NCBI RefSeq assembly: GCF_946480385.1
Contig: NZ_CAMLJP010000027.1
Coordinates: forward strand, 1 to 56,705
Direction: 5' to 3'
DNA: 56,705 bases
From: an uncultured Azospirillum sp.
GTDB taxonomy: Bacteria; Pseudomonadota; Alphaproteobacteria; Azospirillales; Azospirillaceae
Shown here: piece after piece, positions 1-8,456 of the stretch
Numbering within the stretch: the stretch's first letter is position 1
How the letters are laid out: each line of letters begins with the position of its first letter
Made by a program: the position numbers and the translations under genes
Notes under the pieces: generated by a model
The model's input: only the letters and a program-made list of their open reading frames with translations
Told to the model about the DNA's origin: nothing
Database searches by the model: none

Positions 1-815
1 CGCCCGACCACGACGGTGACGTTGTCCTGCCCGCCGGCGGCGTTGGCCGCCTCGACCAGGGTAGCGGCGGCGCGGGCCGGGTCCTGCTCCTCCCGCAGGA
101 TGCGGGAGATGAGCCCGTCCGGCAGCATGCCGTTCAGCCCGTCGGAACAGAGCATGACGACATCTTCGGGCATCAGCGAATGCACGCCGACCTCCGGCTC
201 CACATCCTCTGCGGTGCCGAGCGCCCGGACGATGATGTTCCGCTGCGGCGCGGTCCCCCGCCCGCCATTGTCGAGCCAGATCTGGTAGAGGCTGTGGTCG
301 CGGGTCAGGGTGCGCAGTTCGCCGTCGCGCAGGCGGTAGACCCGGCTGTCCCCGGCGTGGAAGACGACCATCTGCGCCGTGCCGGGAACCCGCCAGACGC
401 CGGCCACGGTGGTGCCCATGCCGCGCCCCTGCGCGAATCCGCGGGCCGTGTTCAGGTCGAAGATCGACCGGTTGGCCTGCTGCACCGCCGACCGCGCGAC
501 CGACAGGGCCCGGCGGACCGCCGGCTCGGCCGCCGCCGGGTCGGTCTGGGTGCGGTCGGCATCGTCGCGATCCGCCGCCGCGATCCCGTCCACCAGCGTG
601 ATCGGCTCGACCGGTGCATGATCCTGCAGAAGGCCGCAGATGACCTCGACCGCCTTGCGGCTGGCGATGTCACCGCCGGCATGGCCGCCCATTCCGTCGC
701 AGACGACCGCGAATTCACCGCCGCTGCTGGCCTGAAAACTATCCTCGTTGCGGGAACGGGTGCGCCCGACGTCGGTCAGGCCGGCGACGGTCAGAACATA
801 GGCTGAGTTCGGCAT
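1..815 (-). CDS. PP2C-family serine/threonine protein phosphatase (C-terminus cut by window edge)
   Basis: The reading frame starts with ATG at 815 (MPNSAYVLTVAGLTDVG) and stays open to the left edge, so the extreme C-terminus is missing. The metal-dependent PP2C motifs are visible: RNED near residues 20-23, CDGMGGHAGGD near 37-47, a CSDGLNGM block late in the protein, and GGQDNVTVVV just before the edge. These are the Mn/Mg-binding aspartates of bacterial Stp-type phosphatases, which remove phosphate from Ser/Thr in cytoplasmic proteins. No membrane segment is seen in the visible part. It is divergent from the FlgC-like gene and shares the 816-1124 spacer with it. Its partner kinase is not in this window, and a flagellar role is not shown by the sequence. 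Confidence 0.9.
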   Translation of the reverse strand, partial: MPNSAYVLTVAGLTDVGRTRSRNEDSFQASSGGEFAVVCDGMGGHAGGDIASRKAVEVICGLLQDHAPVEPITLVDGIAAADRDDADRTQTDPAAAEPAVRRALSVARSAVQQANRSIFDLNTARGFAQGRGMGTTVAGVWRVPGTAQMVVFHAGDSRVYRLRDGELRTLTRDHSLYQIWLDNGGRGTAPQRNIIVRALGTAEDVEPEVGVHSLMPEDVVMLCSDGLNGMLPDGLISRILREEQDPARAAATLVEAANAAGGQDNVTVVVG

Positions 816-1124
816 TCAGGCGGCGGCTCCCGTCTCGCGACTGTCTGGCCCCAGGATGCGGGGACCGGATTTGCGGGCCGGCTCCATCGGGACCGGAAGC
901 ACCGGGAGACCCGGCAATACGGGAAGGGAGCGGCGGCCGTTTGTCCGATAATGGCGCAAGCACCCCGAAAGATACAGCGGCGATTGTGCCGGGCGATTGC
1001 ACTGGCCGGACGATTGCCTCTCCCGACGATCGCATGGCGCAACCGCGCGGCAATTGCCCGGCTGGCCTCGGAAAACCGATGTGGTAGACTGCGCCCATTC
1101 GCAGCGGACGAAGGATGGACCGCC
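816..1124. other. Intergenic region between phosphatase and FlgC-like gene
   Basis: About 310 bases between divergent genes. On the plus strand it holds a good sigma54-type -24/-12 element at 1003-1017 and a GGCAATTGCC palindrome at 1049-1058, inside what would be the transcribed leader. The motif CGATTG recurs three times at about 981-1016. No convincing small gene is seen: frames that run through here into the FlgC-like gene lack flagellar homology upstream of 1125. Confidence 0.6.
1003..1017 (+). promoter_or_regulatory. Sigma54 (RpoN) -24/-12 promoter of FlgC-like gene
   Basis: TGGCCGGACGATTGC fits the sigma54 pattern TGGCACG-N4-TTGC, with GG at 1004-1005 and GC at 1016-1017 separated by exactly ten bases. 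Start of transcription would be near 1029, leaving a leader of roughly 95 bases before the ATG at 1125. Sigma54 control of late flagellar genes is well known in Caulobacter-type alphaproteobacteria. Confidence 0.6.
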
Positions 1125-1529
1125 ATGGCCGCCAGCATCGGAATCGCGCTCAGCGGCTTGACCGCCCAGACGCGGCGGCTCGACGCCTCGGCCTCCAATG
1201 TCGCCAATGTCCGCTCCACCGGGGCCGTTCCCACAAACGACGGCACCGCGGAGGGCAAGCGCGCGCCCTACCAGCCGCTGGCGGTCGCACAGACCGATGC
1301 CAACCCCGGAACGCGCGCCACCTACACGCCGATCACCCCGGCCTATCTGCAGGAATATGCGCCGGACGACAGTGCGGCGAACGGCGCCGGAATGGTGGCG
1401 GCACCCAACGTCGATCTAGCGACCGAACGCGTCAACCAGATGGCCGCCAGCCGCGCCTATGGCGCCAACATCGCGGTCGTCCGCACACAGGACGAAATGC
1501 TGATGTCTCTGCTCGACTCGAAAGTCTGA
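1125..1529 (+). CDS. FlgC-like flagellar basal-body rod protein
   Basis: A 134-aa protein. The N-terminus (IGIALSGLTAQTRRLDASAS then NVAN) matches the rod/hook N-terminal signature, and the C-terminus (VDLATERVNQMAASRAYGAN, then a final LLDSKV) matches the FlgC/rod C-terminal helix. Length is that of FlgC. These helices build the axial rod and are exported through the flagellar type III apparatus. ATG at 1125 is chosen because AAGGAT lies just upstream and homology starts there. It has the sigma54 element at 1003-1017. The middle part is rich in Pro, Thr and Ala and differs from ordinary FlgC, and no flgB or fliE neighbours follow. It may therefore be an extra FlgC-like paralogue rather than the housekeeping rod protein. 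Confidence 0.75.
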   Translation: MAASIGIALSGLTAQTRRLDASASNVANVRSTGAVPTNDGTAEGKRAPYQPLAVAQTDANPGTRATYTPITPAYLQEYAPDDSAANGAGMVAAPNVDLATERVNQMAASRAYGANIAVVRTQDEMLMSLLDSKV

Positions 1530-1555
1530 GCAGTCGGAAGTGCTTGCGGACGACG

Positions 1556-1762
1556 TCAGACGGTGATGTTCAGATTCTGCCCGCGTGTCGGCGTGACGTT
1601 GCCGCCGCCGGAGCCACCCTCCGGCTGGACCAGCGCGGCGACGGTCGCCTGCTGCTGATCGGCGTTCTGGCTCAGCGCCTTCACACCGAAATTCATCTGG
1701 TTCTGCGCCTGCTTCAGAGCAATTGCCGCGCCGGCGGTCGATGACGTGACGTCCATGCCCAT
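1556..1762 (-). CDS. YjfB-like putative motility protein
   Basis: A 68-aa protein starting MGMDVTSSTAGAAIALKQAQ. The N-terminal MDV plus an Ala/Gln helix and the C-terminal GQNLNITV resemble the small YjfB family (putative motility protein), which ends with a G-x-N-I/L-D/N-I-x-V pattern and is often found next to flagellar genes. The biochemical role of the family is unknown. It lies 40 bases downstream of the FlaG-like gene on the same strand and is probably co-transcribed with it. Confidence 0.6.
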   Translation of the reverse strand: MGMDVTSSTAGAAIALKQAQNQMNFGVKALSQNADQQQATVAALVQPEGGSGGGNVTPTRGQNLNITV

Positions 1763-1802
1763 CCTAGCCCCCCGGAAATAGCGCCCTGCGAAGGGAGCAT
1801 CC

Positions 1803-2414
1803 TCAGATCACCACATTCACCCGCGCGGCAGACCCGCCGACGGAAGCTGTGCTGGTCGAGGATGATTGTGCCACGGACGACGACGCGGCGGAAGCCGCAA
1901 GCGCGACAGGACCCGCGGAGGAGGCGGAAACGGCGGTGGTTGAAGTCCCCGAACCGGCAGAGGTTCCGGTGCCGGCGGCCGGCGAAGCGCCGGAACCGCC
2001 GCGACCATAAGCCGCAGACTGGCTGTTCGCTTGCCCGCTTGGCTGCCCGCGCCCCTGTCCTTCCGCCCCGACCGTCAGCTTCAGCAGCGACGCGCGCTCC
2101 GCGTCCTTTTCCTTCTGCTGGGCTTCCTTGTACTGCTTCAGCGCCGCTTCGGTCGGGATCTGCGACACCGTCTTGCCGTTGGCCGGGTCGCGGTACAGCA
2201 TCACCAGCCGCGAGGCGTCGGTGTCGTAGCTGAAGGCGATGGTCGGAAAGCGGTTGACCAGCGGATCGGTGCCGCCGCCATCCGGCTGGGGGTCGGCAGA
2301 CGTGGCAGCGGTCGGAGTCCGGGTACCGGCCCCTGTTTCTACGGCATCGCTGCCGCGGGGCGTCATGAAGGCGAACGGCCGCGAGACCGTCGATGTGGCT
2401 GCCGCCACGTTCAT
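1803..2414 (-). CDS. FlaG-like flagellar protein with long low-complexity tail
   Basis: A 203-aa protein. The central stretch FSYDTDASRLVMLYRDPANG followed by KTVSQIPTEAALK at about residues 60-90 resembles the FlaG core (F-x-Y-x-x-x-x-x-R-L-V ... D-x-x-T/G-x-x-V-x-Q-I-P). FlaG proteins influence filament length or are linked to flagellin glycosylation loci. After residue ~110 the protein becomes a low-complexity Ser/Gly/Ala/Thr tail of about 90 residues not usual for FlaG. Start at 2414 gives MNVAAATSTVSRPF. It heads a likely two-gene unit with the YjfB-like gene. Assignment rests on the motif alone. Confidence 0.6.
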   Translation of the reverse strand: MNVAAATSTVSRPFAFMTPRGSDAVETGAGTRTPTAATSADPQPDGGGTDPLVNRFPTIAFSYDTDASRLVMLYRDPANGKTVSQIPTEAALKQYKEAQQKEKDAERASLLKLTVGAEGQGRGQPSGQANSQSAAYGRGGSGASPAAGTGTSAGSGTSTTAVSASSAGPVALAASAASSSVAQSSSTSTASVGGSAARVNVVI

Positions 2415-2626
2415 GACCGGCTTATCCGAATCGGTGAGAATTGAACATTAAATTACCGTAACCCCGGCAACGCGTAAAGGCTTTCTTTACTCTTATTTGG
2501 GTTGGTGAATCTAACCCTTTCGGTGAAATACGGTTTCGCGTTACGGCCGTATTCATGTCGAAAAATCCGGGGTTCCGCGTGGGCGGGCTTGCGGCGACGG
2601 CACCGGCCGTCCTAAAGCGTTGAGCC

Positions 2627-3529
2627 ATGGCCACGATCCTCGAAGCCTTGACGCTGGCGCTCGACCTTCATCTTGCCGGCCGCTTCGGCGAGGCGCAGGA
2701 ACTGTACACCCGCATCCTCGATGCCGAGCCGGAACAGCCGGACGCTCTGCATTACCTCGGCGTCCTGGCCGGCCAGATCGGCCGTGGCGAATTCGGCCTG
2801 ACGTTGATCGACAAGGCGCTGGCCTTGCGGCCGGAGGCAGCGGACATCCACGCCAACCGCGCCAACCTGCTGCGCGGCCTGGACCGTCTGGATGAGGCTG
2901 AAATGGGTTATCGCCGCGCACTGGCCCTGCGCCCCGATTTCGCGGAGGCCTGGACCGACCGCGCCTTCGCCCGCTACGGGCGCGGCGATGCAGTGGCCGT
3001 CGATGCCGCCGCCGAGATGCTGGAGTGTGCCTTGCGGATTGAACCGGCGCTGGATCCGGCGCGGGAAAAGTTGGTCGACCTGCTGCATGCGCGCGGGCGG
3101 CTGCGGCTGGAATCGGGGCAGGTGACGCCGGCCCTGACCGACCTGATCCGGGCCGCCGCGCTCGACCCGCGCGATGCCGACATCGCCTTCCTGCTGGGCA
3201 ACGCCCTGTTCGCCGCCGGACTACGCGCGGATTCGGTGATCGCCTTCCGCAACGCGCTGGCGCTGGTGCCGGATTTCCTGTCGGCGGCGCTCAACCTCGG
3301 CATTGCACTTGCCGCCACCAACCGGGCCGCGGCGGCGCTGGCCCCGCTGCGCCATGCCGTGCGCATCGACCCGGCCCATCCCACGCCGCGCGACACGCTG
3401 GCCCTGGCATTGCGGGCGCTGGGCCGCGGCGAAGAGGCCGATGCGCTGGCCCAGCCGCAGCCGGCTCCGCTCCAACCGACACCGGCGCCGAAACCGCCGT
3501 CCCCCCGCCGGCCGCGGCGGCCCCGTTAA
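2627..3529 (+). CDS. TPR-repeat protein
   Basis: A 300-aa protein made almost wholly of tetratricopeptide repeats, for example AGRFGEAQELYTRILDAEPE and YRRALALRPDFAEAW, each with the A-x-x-x-x-x-x-L-x-P pattern of a 34-residue TPR. No catalytic domain follows; the end is a Pro/Arg-rich tail (PSPRRPRRPR). TPR solenoids bind peptides, so in this island it may present flagellin or bridge the modifying enzymes; that is inference. It converges on the TPR-methyltransferase gene, and the two stop codons overlap within one TTAA (3526-3529), so transcription of either must run into the other. Confidence 0.75.
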   Translation: MATILEALTLALDLHLAGRFGEAQELYTRILDAEPEQPDALHYLGVLAGQIGRGEFGLTLIDKALALRPEAADIHANRANLLRGLDRLDEAEMGYRRALALRPDFAEAWTDRAFARYGRGDAVAVDAAAEMLECALRIEPALDPAREKLVDLLHARGRLRLESGQVTPALTDLIRAAALDPRDADIAFLLGNALFAAGLRADSVIAFRNALALVPDFLSAALNLGIALAATNRAAAALAPLRHAVRIDPAHPTPRDTLALALRALGRGEEADALAQPQPAPLQPTPAPKPPSPRRPRRPR

Positions 3530-4779
3530 GCGGCGGGCCGTTCCGCCAGCACCACCAGCCCCATCACCGGTTCGCCGCTTTCGTAGCGCAGCCGGTCATG
3601 GTAGCAGCGCCGGAGCGCGAGCCCCGCACCCGCCACCGCCGTCTGGATATAGGCCTCGGCATGGGCGTAGCGGCCGTGGGTGGCGACGCGGTGGGGCCGT
3701 CCGTCGGCCGGCTCCAATTCCTCCACCGTGAAGGCCAGCCGGCCACCGGGCCGCAGTGCCGCGCGGGCCGCGGCGAACGCATCGTCGAGGACGCCGAAGT
3801 AACAGAAGACATCGGCGGCGATGACGAGGTCGAAGGCGCCCGGCCGGTCGGCGAGGAAGCCGACCAGTTCGGCAGCCTGCAGCTCGTCATACAGGCCACG
3901 GGCGCGGGCGCGATCCAGCATTCCGTCCGACAGGTCGACGCCGACCAGCCGGCGCGCATAGGGCCGGAGCGAGGCGGCGCACAGCCCGGTGCCGCAGCCG
4001 GCGTCGAGCACGTCAAGGCCGCTGCGCCGCTCTTCCTCCGCCAGCAGGCCGGCGAGCAGCGACGGTGCGCGGTAATCCAGCTCCGCCAGCTTGCGGTCGA
4101 ACTCCTCGGCGAACAGGTCGAAGGTCTGGCGCACATAATCGTCGGGCGCGCGCGCGTCGGCCTCCTCCCCGGCGATGGCGGCGCCGATGTGGCGGGCCAG
4201 CGGGTTGGCGGGATGGTCGCGCCGCCACAGCCGGGCCAGCACCGCCGCTTCCTCCGCCCCGCCCTGCTCGTGCAGCAGGTAGAGCACGGCGCCGAGATTG
4301 TCGTGGGCGTCGGCCCAGTCCGGCCGCAGCGCCAGCGCCCGCCGGTAGCCCATCGCCGCTTCGCCGAAGCGGCCGAGGTCGCGCAGCAGGTTGCCGCGGT
4401 TGTTCCACGCCTCCGCATGGTCCGGCCGTAGCGCCAGGGACTGGCGGAACGCATCGTCGGCCTCACCATGCCGCTCCGCCTGCCGCAGGACGGAGCCGAG
4501 GTTGTAGTGCGCCATCCCCTCATGCAGGCCATGGGCGACGGCGGCACGGTAGGCGGCGGCGGCCTCCTGCAGGCGGCCGAGAGCGCGCAGGGCGTTGCCG
4601 TGGTTGTTGTGGGCCCCCGCCAGGGTCGGATCGGCCTCCAACGCCCGTGCATAGAGAGGTTCCGCCCCCGCCGCATCGCCGGTCGACGCCAGCGCGTCCG
4701 CCTGCCGGCTGAGCCTGACCGCCGGCGGCATGGCGGCTCCCCGCAGCCCACCGCGCAAGGACAAGCGTGACCCTGCCAT
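3526..4779 (-). CDS. TPR-fused SAM-dependent methyltransferase
   Basis: A 417-aa fusion. Residues ~20-180 are TPRs (AGAHNNHGNALRALGRLQEA, ALRPDHAEAWNNRGNLLRDL). After a linker with YVRQTFDLFAEEFD comes a class I methyltransferase: motif I LDAGCGTGLCAASLRPYA, the acidic post-I residue in GVDLSDGML, and motif IV-like DLVIAADVFCYFG. This resembles TPR methyltransferases of alphaproteobacteria whose substrates are mostly unknown. ATG at 4779 is preceded by GAGGAG on the minus strand. In this island a protein or glycan methylation role is plausible; flagellin methylation is known in other bacteria but not shown here. It is divergent from the 4902 gene across a 122-bp spacer. Confidence 0.85.
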   Translation of the reverse strand: MAGSRLSLRGGLRGAAMPPAVRLSRQADALASTGDAAGAEPLYARALEADPTLAGAHNNHGNALRALGRLQEAAAAYRAAVAHGLHEGMAHYNLGSVLRQAERHGEADDAFRQSLALRPDHAEAWNNRGNLLRDLGRFGEAAMGYRRALALRPDWADAHDNLGAVLYLLHEQGGAEEAAVLARLWRRDHPANPLARHIGAAIAGEEADARAPDDYVRQTFDLFAEEFDRKLAELDYRAPSLLAGLLAEEERRSGLDVLDAGCGTGLCAASLRPYARRLVGVDLSDGMLDRARARGLYDELQAAELVGFLADRPGAFDLVIAADVFCYFGVLDDAFAAARAALRPGGRLAFTVEELEPADGRPHRVATHGRYAHAEAYIQTAVAGAGLALRRCYHDRLRYESGEPVMGLVVLAERPAA

Positions 4780-4855
4780 CGCGTGCTCTCCTCTTTCCCG
4801 CCGCCGGTATCAAGTCATCTTTATCAATGGCATCTTTACCGTGATCCACCGATGA

Positions 4856-4870
4856 TGGCACTCCCTTTGA
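4856..4870 (+). promoter_or_regulatory. Possible degenerate sigma54 element upstream of the two-module TPR-GT gene
   Basis: TGGCACTCCCTTTGA matches the -24 half (TGGCAC) very well, but the -12 half reads TTGA where TTGC is expected. Spacing is right and the start of transcription would fall near 4882, about 20 bases before the GTG start. Weak, recorded because two other genes of the island have good sigma54 sites. Confidence 0.25.
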
Positions 4871-4901
4871 GGGTGGGGACAGTCAGGGACGGGGCCGGAA
4901 C

Positions 4902-7900
4902 GTGGCGAAGCACACCAACATGCTGGCGCAGGCCGTGGCACATCATCAGGGTGGGCGCCTCGCCGAGGCGGAGCACGGCTATCGCGCGGTGCTGGCGGCA
5001 AATCCGCGCAATGCCGACGCCCTGCATCTGCTGGGGGTGGTGGCCCTGCAGTCCGGCCGTGCCGACGAGGCGGTGACCCTGATCGGCAAGGCGCTGGCGC
5101 AGGCGAAGGGCGTCGCCGACTATTGGGACAATCTGGGCAACGCGCTGTCGTCGGCCGGCCGGCCGGTGGATGCGGTGCAGGCCCACCGCAATGCCGCCAC
5201 CCTGGATCCGCAAGGGGCGCAGCGCCGCCACAATCTCGGCAATGCCCTGGCCGTCCTCGGCCGCCATGACGAGGCGGAGCGGGCCTTCGCCGCCGCGCTG
5301 GCGCTGAAGCCGGACTATGCCAAGGCCTGGTACAATCTCGGCAACGGCCACACCGCACACCATCGCCACGGCGATGCGGTGACGGCGCTGGATCATGCCG
5401 TGCGGCTGCTGCCGGGCATGGTGGAGGCGCACAACAATCTGGGTGACGCGCTGGCGATGAGCGGACGGCTGGACGAGGCCATCGCCCAGCACCGGCTGGT
5501 GGCCCGGCACCGCCCGGACGACGCCACCGCCCACTACAATCTGGGCGCCGTCCTGCAGCAGAGGGGAGCCCTGGAAAGCGCGGAGATCGCCTATCGTCAG
5601 GCGTTGAAGCGCAACCCGCGCCACAGCGCGGCGCTGAACAATCTCGGCAGCGTGCTGAAACGGCTGGGCCGTCCCGATCAGGCGGAGCTGTGCCACCGGC
5701 AGGCGCTGGAGCTTCATCCGGAGTTCGTGGAGGCGCGATACAACCTCGGCAACGCACTGCAGGCACAGGGGCGCTATGACGAGGCGGCGGCCTGCTTCGA
5801 GGAGGCGCTGGCCCGGCAGCCGGACCTCGCCACCGCGACCTACAACCTGTCGCTCCTGGCGCTGCGTCACGGCGACCTGACGCACGGCTGGGCGGGGTAT
5901 GAGCGGCGCTTCGCCGCCGGAGAGACGCTGCCCGACCGGCGCTTCGACATCCCGCGCTGGGGTGGACAGCTGTTGCGCGGCAAGCGGCTGCTGGTGTGGC
6001 GCGAGCAGGGGGTGGGCGACGAAGTCATGTTCGCGTCCTGCTATCCGGATGTCGTCGCCTGGGCGGGCGGGCCGGTCACCATCGAATGCGACCCGCGTCT
6101 GGTTCCGCTGTTCCGCCGCTCCTTCCCCAAGGCCATTGTGCGGGCCGAAAGCTGCACCGGTGACGCTTTCGGCGACGTCCCGCGCGAGACCATCGTACCC
6201 GCGGACTGCGACCTGCAGATTCCCGCGGGCGACCTGCCGGAGTTGCTGCGCGGCAGCCTGTCCGCCTTCGAGCCGCAAGGTCCATGGCTGGTGCCGGACC
6301 CGGCGCAGGTGGAGCGCTGGCGGGAGCGGCTTCCGGCGCTGGGACCGGGCTTGCGGGTCGGCATCGGCTGGCGCAGCCAGTTGATGACGGCCGATCGCAA
6401 GGCGGCCTATGTGCTGCTGGAGCATTGGGGACCGCTGTTCGCCGTCCCCGGACTGGTGTTCGTCAATCTGCAGTATGGCGACTGCGAGGCCGAACTGCGG
6501 GCGGCGGAAGAGCGCTTCGGCGTGACCATCCACCGCTGGGCCGACCTGGACCTGAAGGATGATTTCGACGGCGCGGCAGCACTGACCGCCAATCTGGATC
6601 TGGTGATCTCGCCGGCGATGTCGGCCGGCGAACTGGCAGGTGCACTGGGCGTGCCGGTCTGGCGGTTCGGCAGCCGCGACTGGACGCAATTGGGCACCGG
6701 CGTCCGGCCCTGGTTCCCGACCATGCGCCTGTTCCAGCCCAACCACGGCGAGGGCCTGGAAACGACAATCCGGGCAATGGCGGGAGCCCTGCGGGCCATT
6801 TTGCCAGTGCCGGTGCCTGAACCTGTGGCAGTGGTCGCGCCATCGCCGGAGCGCGAAGTGCGACCCGATTTCGACACTCTGCTAAATGGGGCCGCCGACC
6901 TTCACCGCACCGGTCGGCTGGCGGAGGCGGAGACCGCCTATCGTGCCGCCATCGCCGCCGATCCCGAACGCAAGGCTCCCGGCCATGCCGATGCGCTGCA
7001 TCTGCTGGGGCTGCTGATGCACCAGACCGGACAGAACGACGAGGCTCTCGCCCTGATCGGCGGGGCGTTGCAGATCGACCCGGCCTTCCCCCAGGCCTGG
7101 AACCATCTGGGACTGGTGCAGGAGGCGGACAAGCGCCACGCCGAGTCCACCCGCGCCTTCACCCGCGCGCTGGCCCTGCACCCGGCCTTTGCCGAGGCGC
7201 TGACCCATCTGGGACTCGCTCACCAGACCTGCGGGCGGGTGGAGGAGGCCATGCGGCTGCATCGCCGCTGCATCGCCCTCCAGCCGGAACATCTGCCGGC
7301 CCATGCCAATCTCGGCCATGCCTGCGAGCTGATGGGGCGCACGGCGGAGGCGACCGGCCATTATCGCCGGGCGCTGGCCCTGCAGCCCGGTTCCATCGAC
7401 GCCGGCAACAATCTCGCCACCATGGCGACGCTGGCCGGCCGCCTGGATGAGGCGAAGACCCATCTGCGCCGCGCTCTGCGCGTAGACCCGGACTTTGCCC
7501 TGGCGGCTTGGAACCTCGGCCTGCTGAACCTTGCCGATGGACGCATCGCAGAGGGCTGGGCCGGTTATGGCCGCCGCTTCTCCGCCCGTCAGCTGCAGCG
7601 GGCGCGCCGTATCGACCGGCCGGTCTGGACGGGCGAACCGTTGAAGGGCCGGCGACTGCTGGCCTGGTCGGAACAGGGGGTCGGCGACGAAATCCTGTTC
7701 GCCTCCTGCTTCGACGCCCTGCAGGGGCTGGACGGTCCAGTCACGGTCGAATGCGACCGGCGGCTGGTCAGCCTGTTCGCCCGCTCCTTCCCGTGGGTCA
7801 CGGTGCGGGCGGAGACGGCGGACGCCGCCGGGCGGGAAACGGTGGCCCCACCGGATTGCGACCTGCAGATGCCGGCCGGCACCCTGCCCGCCCTGTTCCG

Positions 7901-8456
7901 CGACCGGGTGGACCGCTTCCCTGGCCGCTCGGCCTATCTGCGCCCCGATCCCGGTCGTCTCGCCTTGTGGCGCGACCGGCTGGCCGCCCTGCCCGGCCTG
8001 AAGGTGGGGCTGGCATGGCGCAGCCAGATCGTCACCGCCCAGCGGGCCGCCGCCTATACCGGCCTCGCCGACTGGACGGCCCTGCTCGATATGGCCGGTG
8101 TCAGCGTGGTCATGCTGCAGTATGGCGATTGCCGCGCCGAACTGGCACAGGTGGAAACGGCGACGCGCCGTCTGCACCGCTGGGCCGATTTGGACCTGAA
8201 GGACGATTTCGAGGGGGTTGCGGCCCTGATCGCCAACCTGGATCTGGTGATCTCGCCGGCCACGGCGGTCGGGGAACTGGCCGGCGCTCTGGGCGTCCCG
8301 GTCTGGCGGCTCGGCACCCGCGACTGGACGCAGATGGGAACGAGTGTGCGCCCCTGGTTCCCGTCGATGCGGCTGATCCAGCCGCCCGCAGGCGACGGGC
8401 TGGCCGCAGCCGCCCGGCAGGCGGTGCGCGCACTGGCGGAACTGGCACCGGCCTGA
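4902..8456 (+). CDS. Two-module TPR-glycosyltransferase (GT9-like) protein, 1184 aa
   Basis: GTG start at 4902 gives MAKHTNMLAQAVAHHQGGRL. The layout is TPR (about 1-325), GT-B-like domain (about 330-640), TPR (about 655-875), second GT-B-like domain (about 880-1180). Each GT half has VWREQGVGDEVMFAS or WSEQGVGDEILFAS, then E-C-D-x-R-L-V at the first Rossmann fold, and later LQYGDC, DLDLKDDF and LDLVISPA...GELAGALGVPVWR ending in RPWFP-x-M-R-L. This is the pattern of TPR proteins with a heptosyltransferase (GT9)-like C-terminus. In place of the usual D-T-x-x-A-H-L-A-G it reads S-P-A-M-S-A-G-E-L-A-G. Probable role: cytoplasmic O-glycosyltransferase acting on flagellin before export. Module 1 shares a near-identical core with the 1994-aa protein; module 2 has diverged. 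Confidence 0.85.
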   Translation: MAKHTNMLAQAVAHHQGGRLAEAEHGYRAVLAANPRNADALHLLGVVALQSGRADEAVTLIGKALAQAKGVADYWDNLGNALSSAGRPVDAVQAHRNAATLDPQGAQRRHNLGNALAVLGRHDEAERAFAAALALKPDYAKAWYNLGNGHTAHHRHGDAVTALDHAVRLLPGMVEAHNNLGDALAMSGRLDEAIAQHRLVARHRPDDATAHYNLGAVLQQRGALESAEIAYRQALKRNPRHSAALNNLGSVLKRLGRPDQAELCHRQALELHPEFVEARYNLGNALQAQGRYDEAAACFEEALARQPDLATATYNLSLLALRHGDLTHGWAGYERRFAAGETLPDRRFDIPRWGGQLLRGKRLLVWREQGVGDEVMFASCYPDVVAWAGGPVTIECDPRLVPLFRRSFPKAIVRAESCTGDAFGDVPRETIVPADCDLQIPAGDLPELLRGSLSAFEPQGPWLVPDPAQVERWRERLPALGPGLRVGIGWRSQLMTADRKAAYVLLEHWGPLFAVPGLVFVNLQYGDCEAELRAAEERFGVTIHRWADLDLKDDFDGAAALTANLDLVISPAMSAGELAGALGVPVWRFGSRDWTQLGTGVRPWFPTMRLFQPNHGEGLETTIRAMAGALRAILPVPVPEPVAVVAPSPEREVRPDFDTLLNGAADLHRTGRLAEAETAYRAAIAADPERKAPGHADALHLLGLLMHQTGQNDEALALIGGALQIDPAFPQAWNHLGLVQEADKRHAESTRAFTRALALHPAFAEALTHLGLAHQTCGRVEEAMRLHRRCIALQPEHLPAHANLGHACELMGRTAEATGHYRRALALQPGSIDAGNNLATMATLAGRLDEAKTHLRRALRVDPDFALAAWNLGLLNLADGRIAEGWAGYGRRFSARQLQRARRIDRPVWTGEPLKGRRLLAWSEQGVGDEILFASCFDALQGLDGPVTVECDRRLVSLFARSFPWVTVRAETADAAGRETVAPPDCDLQMPAGTLPALFRDRVDRFPGRSAYLRPDPGRLALWRDRLAALPGLKVGLAWRSQIVTAQRAAAYTGLADWTALLDMAGVSVVMLQYGDCRAELAQVETATRRLHRWADLDLKDDFEGVAALIANLDLVISPATAVGELAGALGVPVWRLGTRDWTQMGTSVRPWFPSMRLIQPPAGDGLAAAARQAVRALAELAPA
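6336..6562 (+). repeat. GT-core repeat, copy C (inverted relative to copies A and B)
   Basis: The core of GT module 1 in the plus-strand gene. By eye it differs from the reverse complement of 13494-13720 at 9 of 227 bases, with only one amino-acid change (Ala for Ser in the ...ELR(A/S)AEERFG segment). Similarity to copy A continues on both sides over roughly 6225-6760. Confidence 0.9.

Noticed and set aside
4836..6746. Long minus-strand frames opposite the two-module TPR-GT gene (also 6882-8654)
   Set aside because: Antisense to well-defined TPR and GT motifs; no domain.
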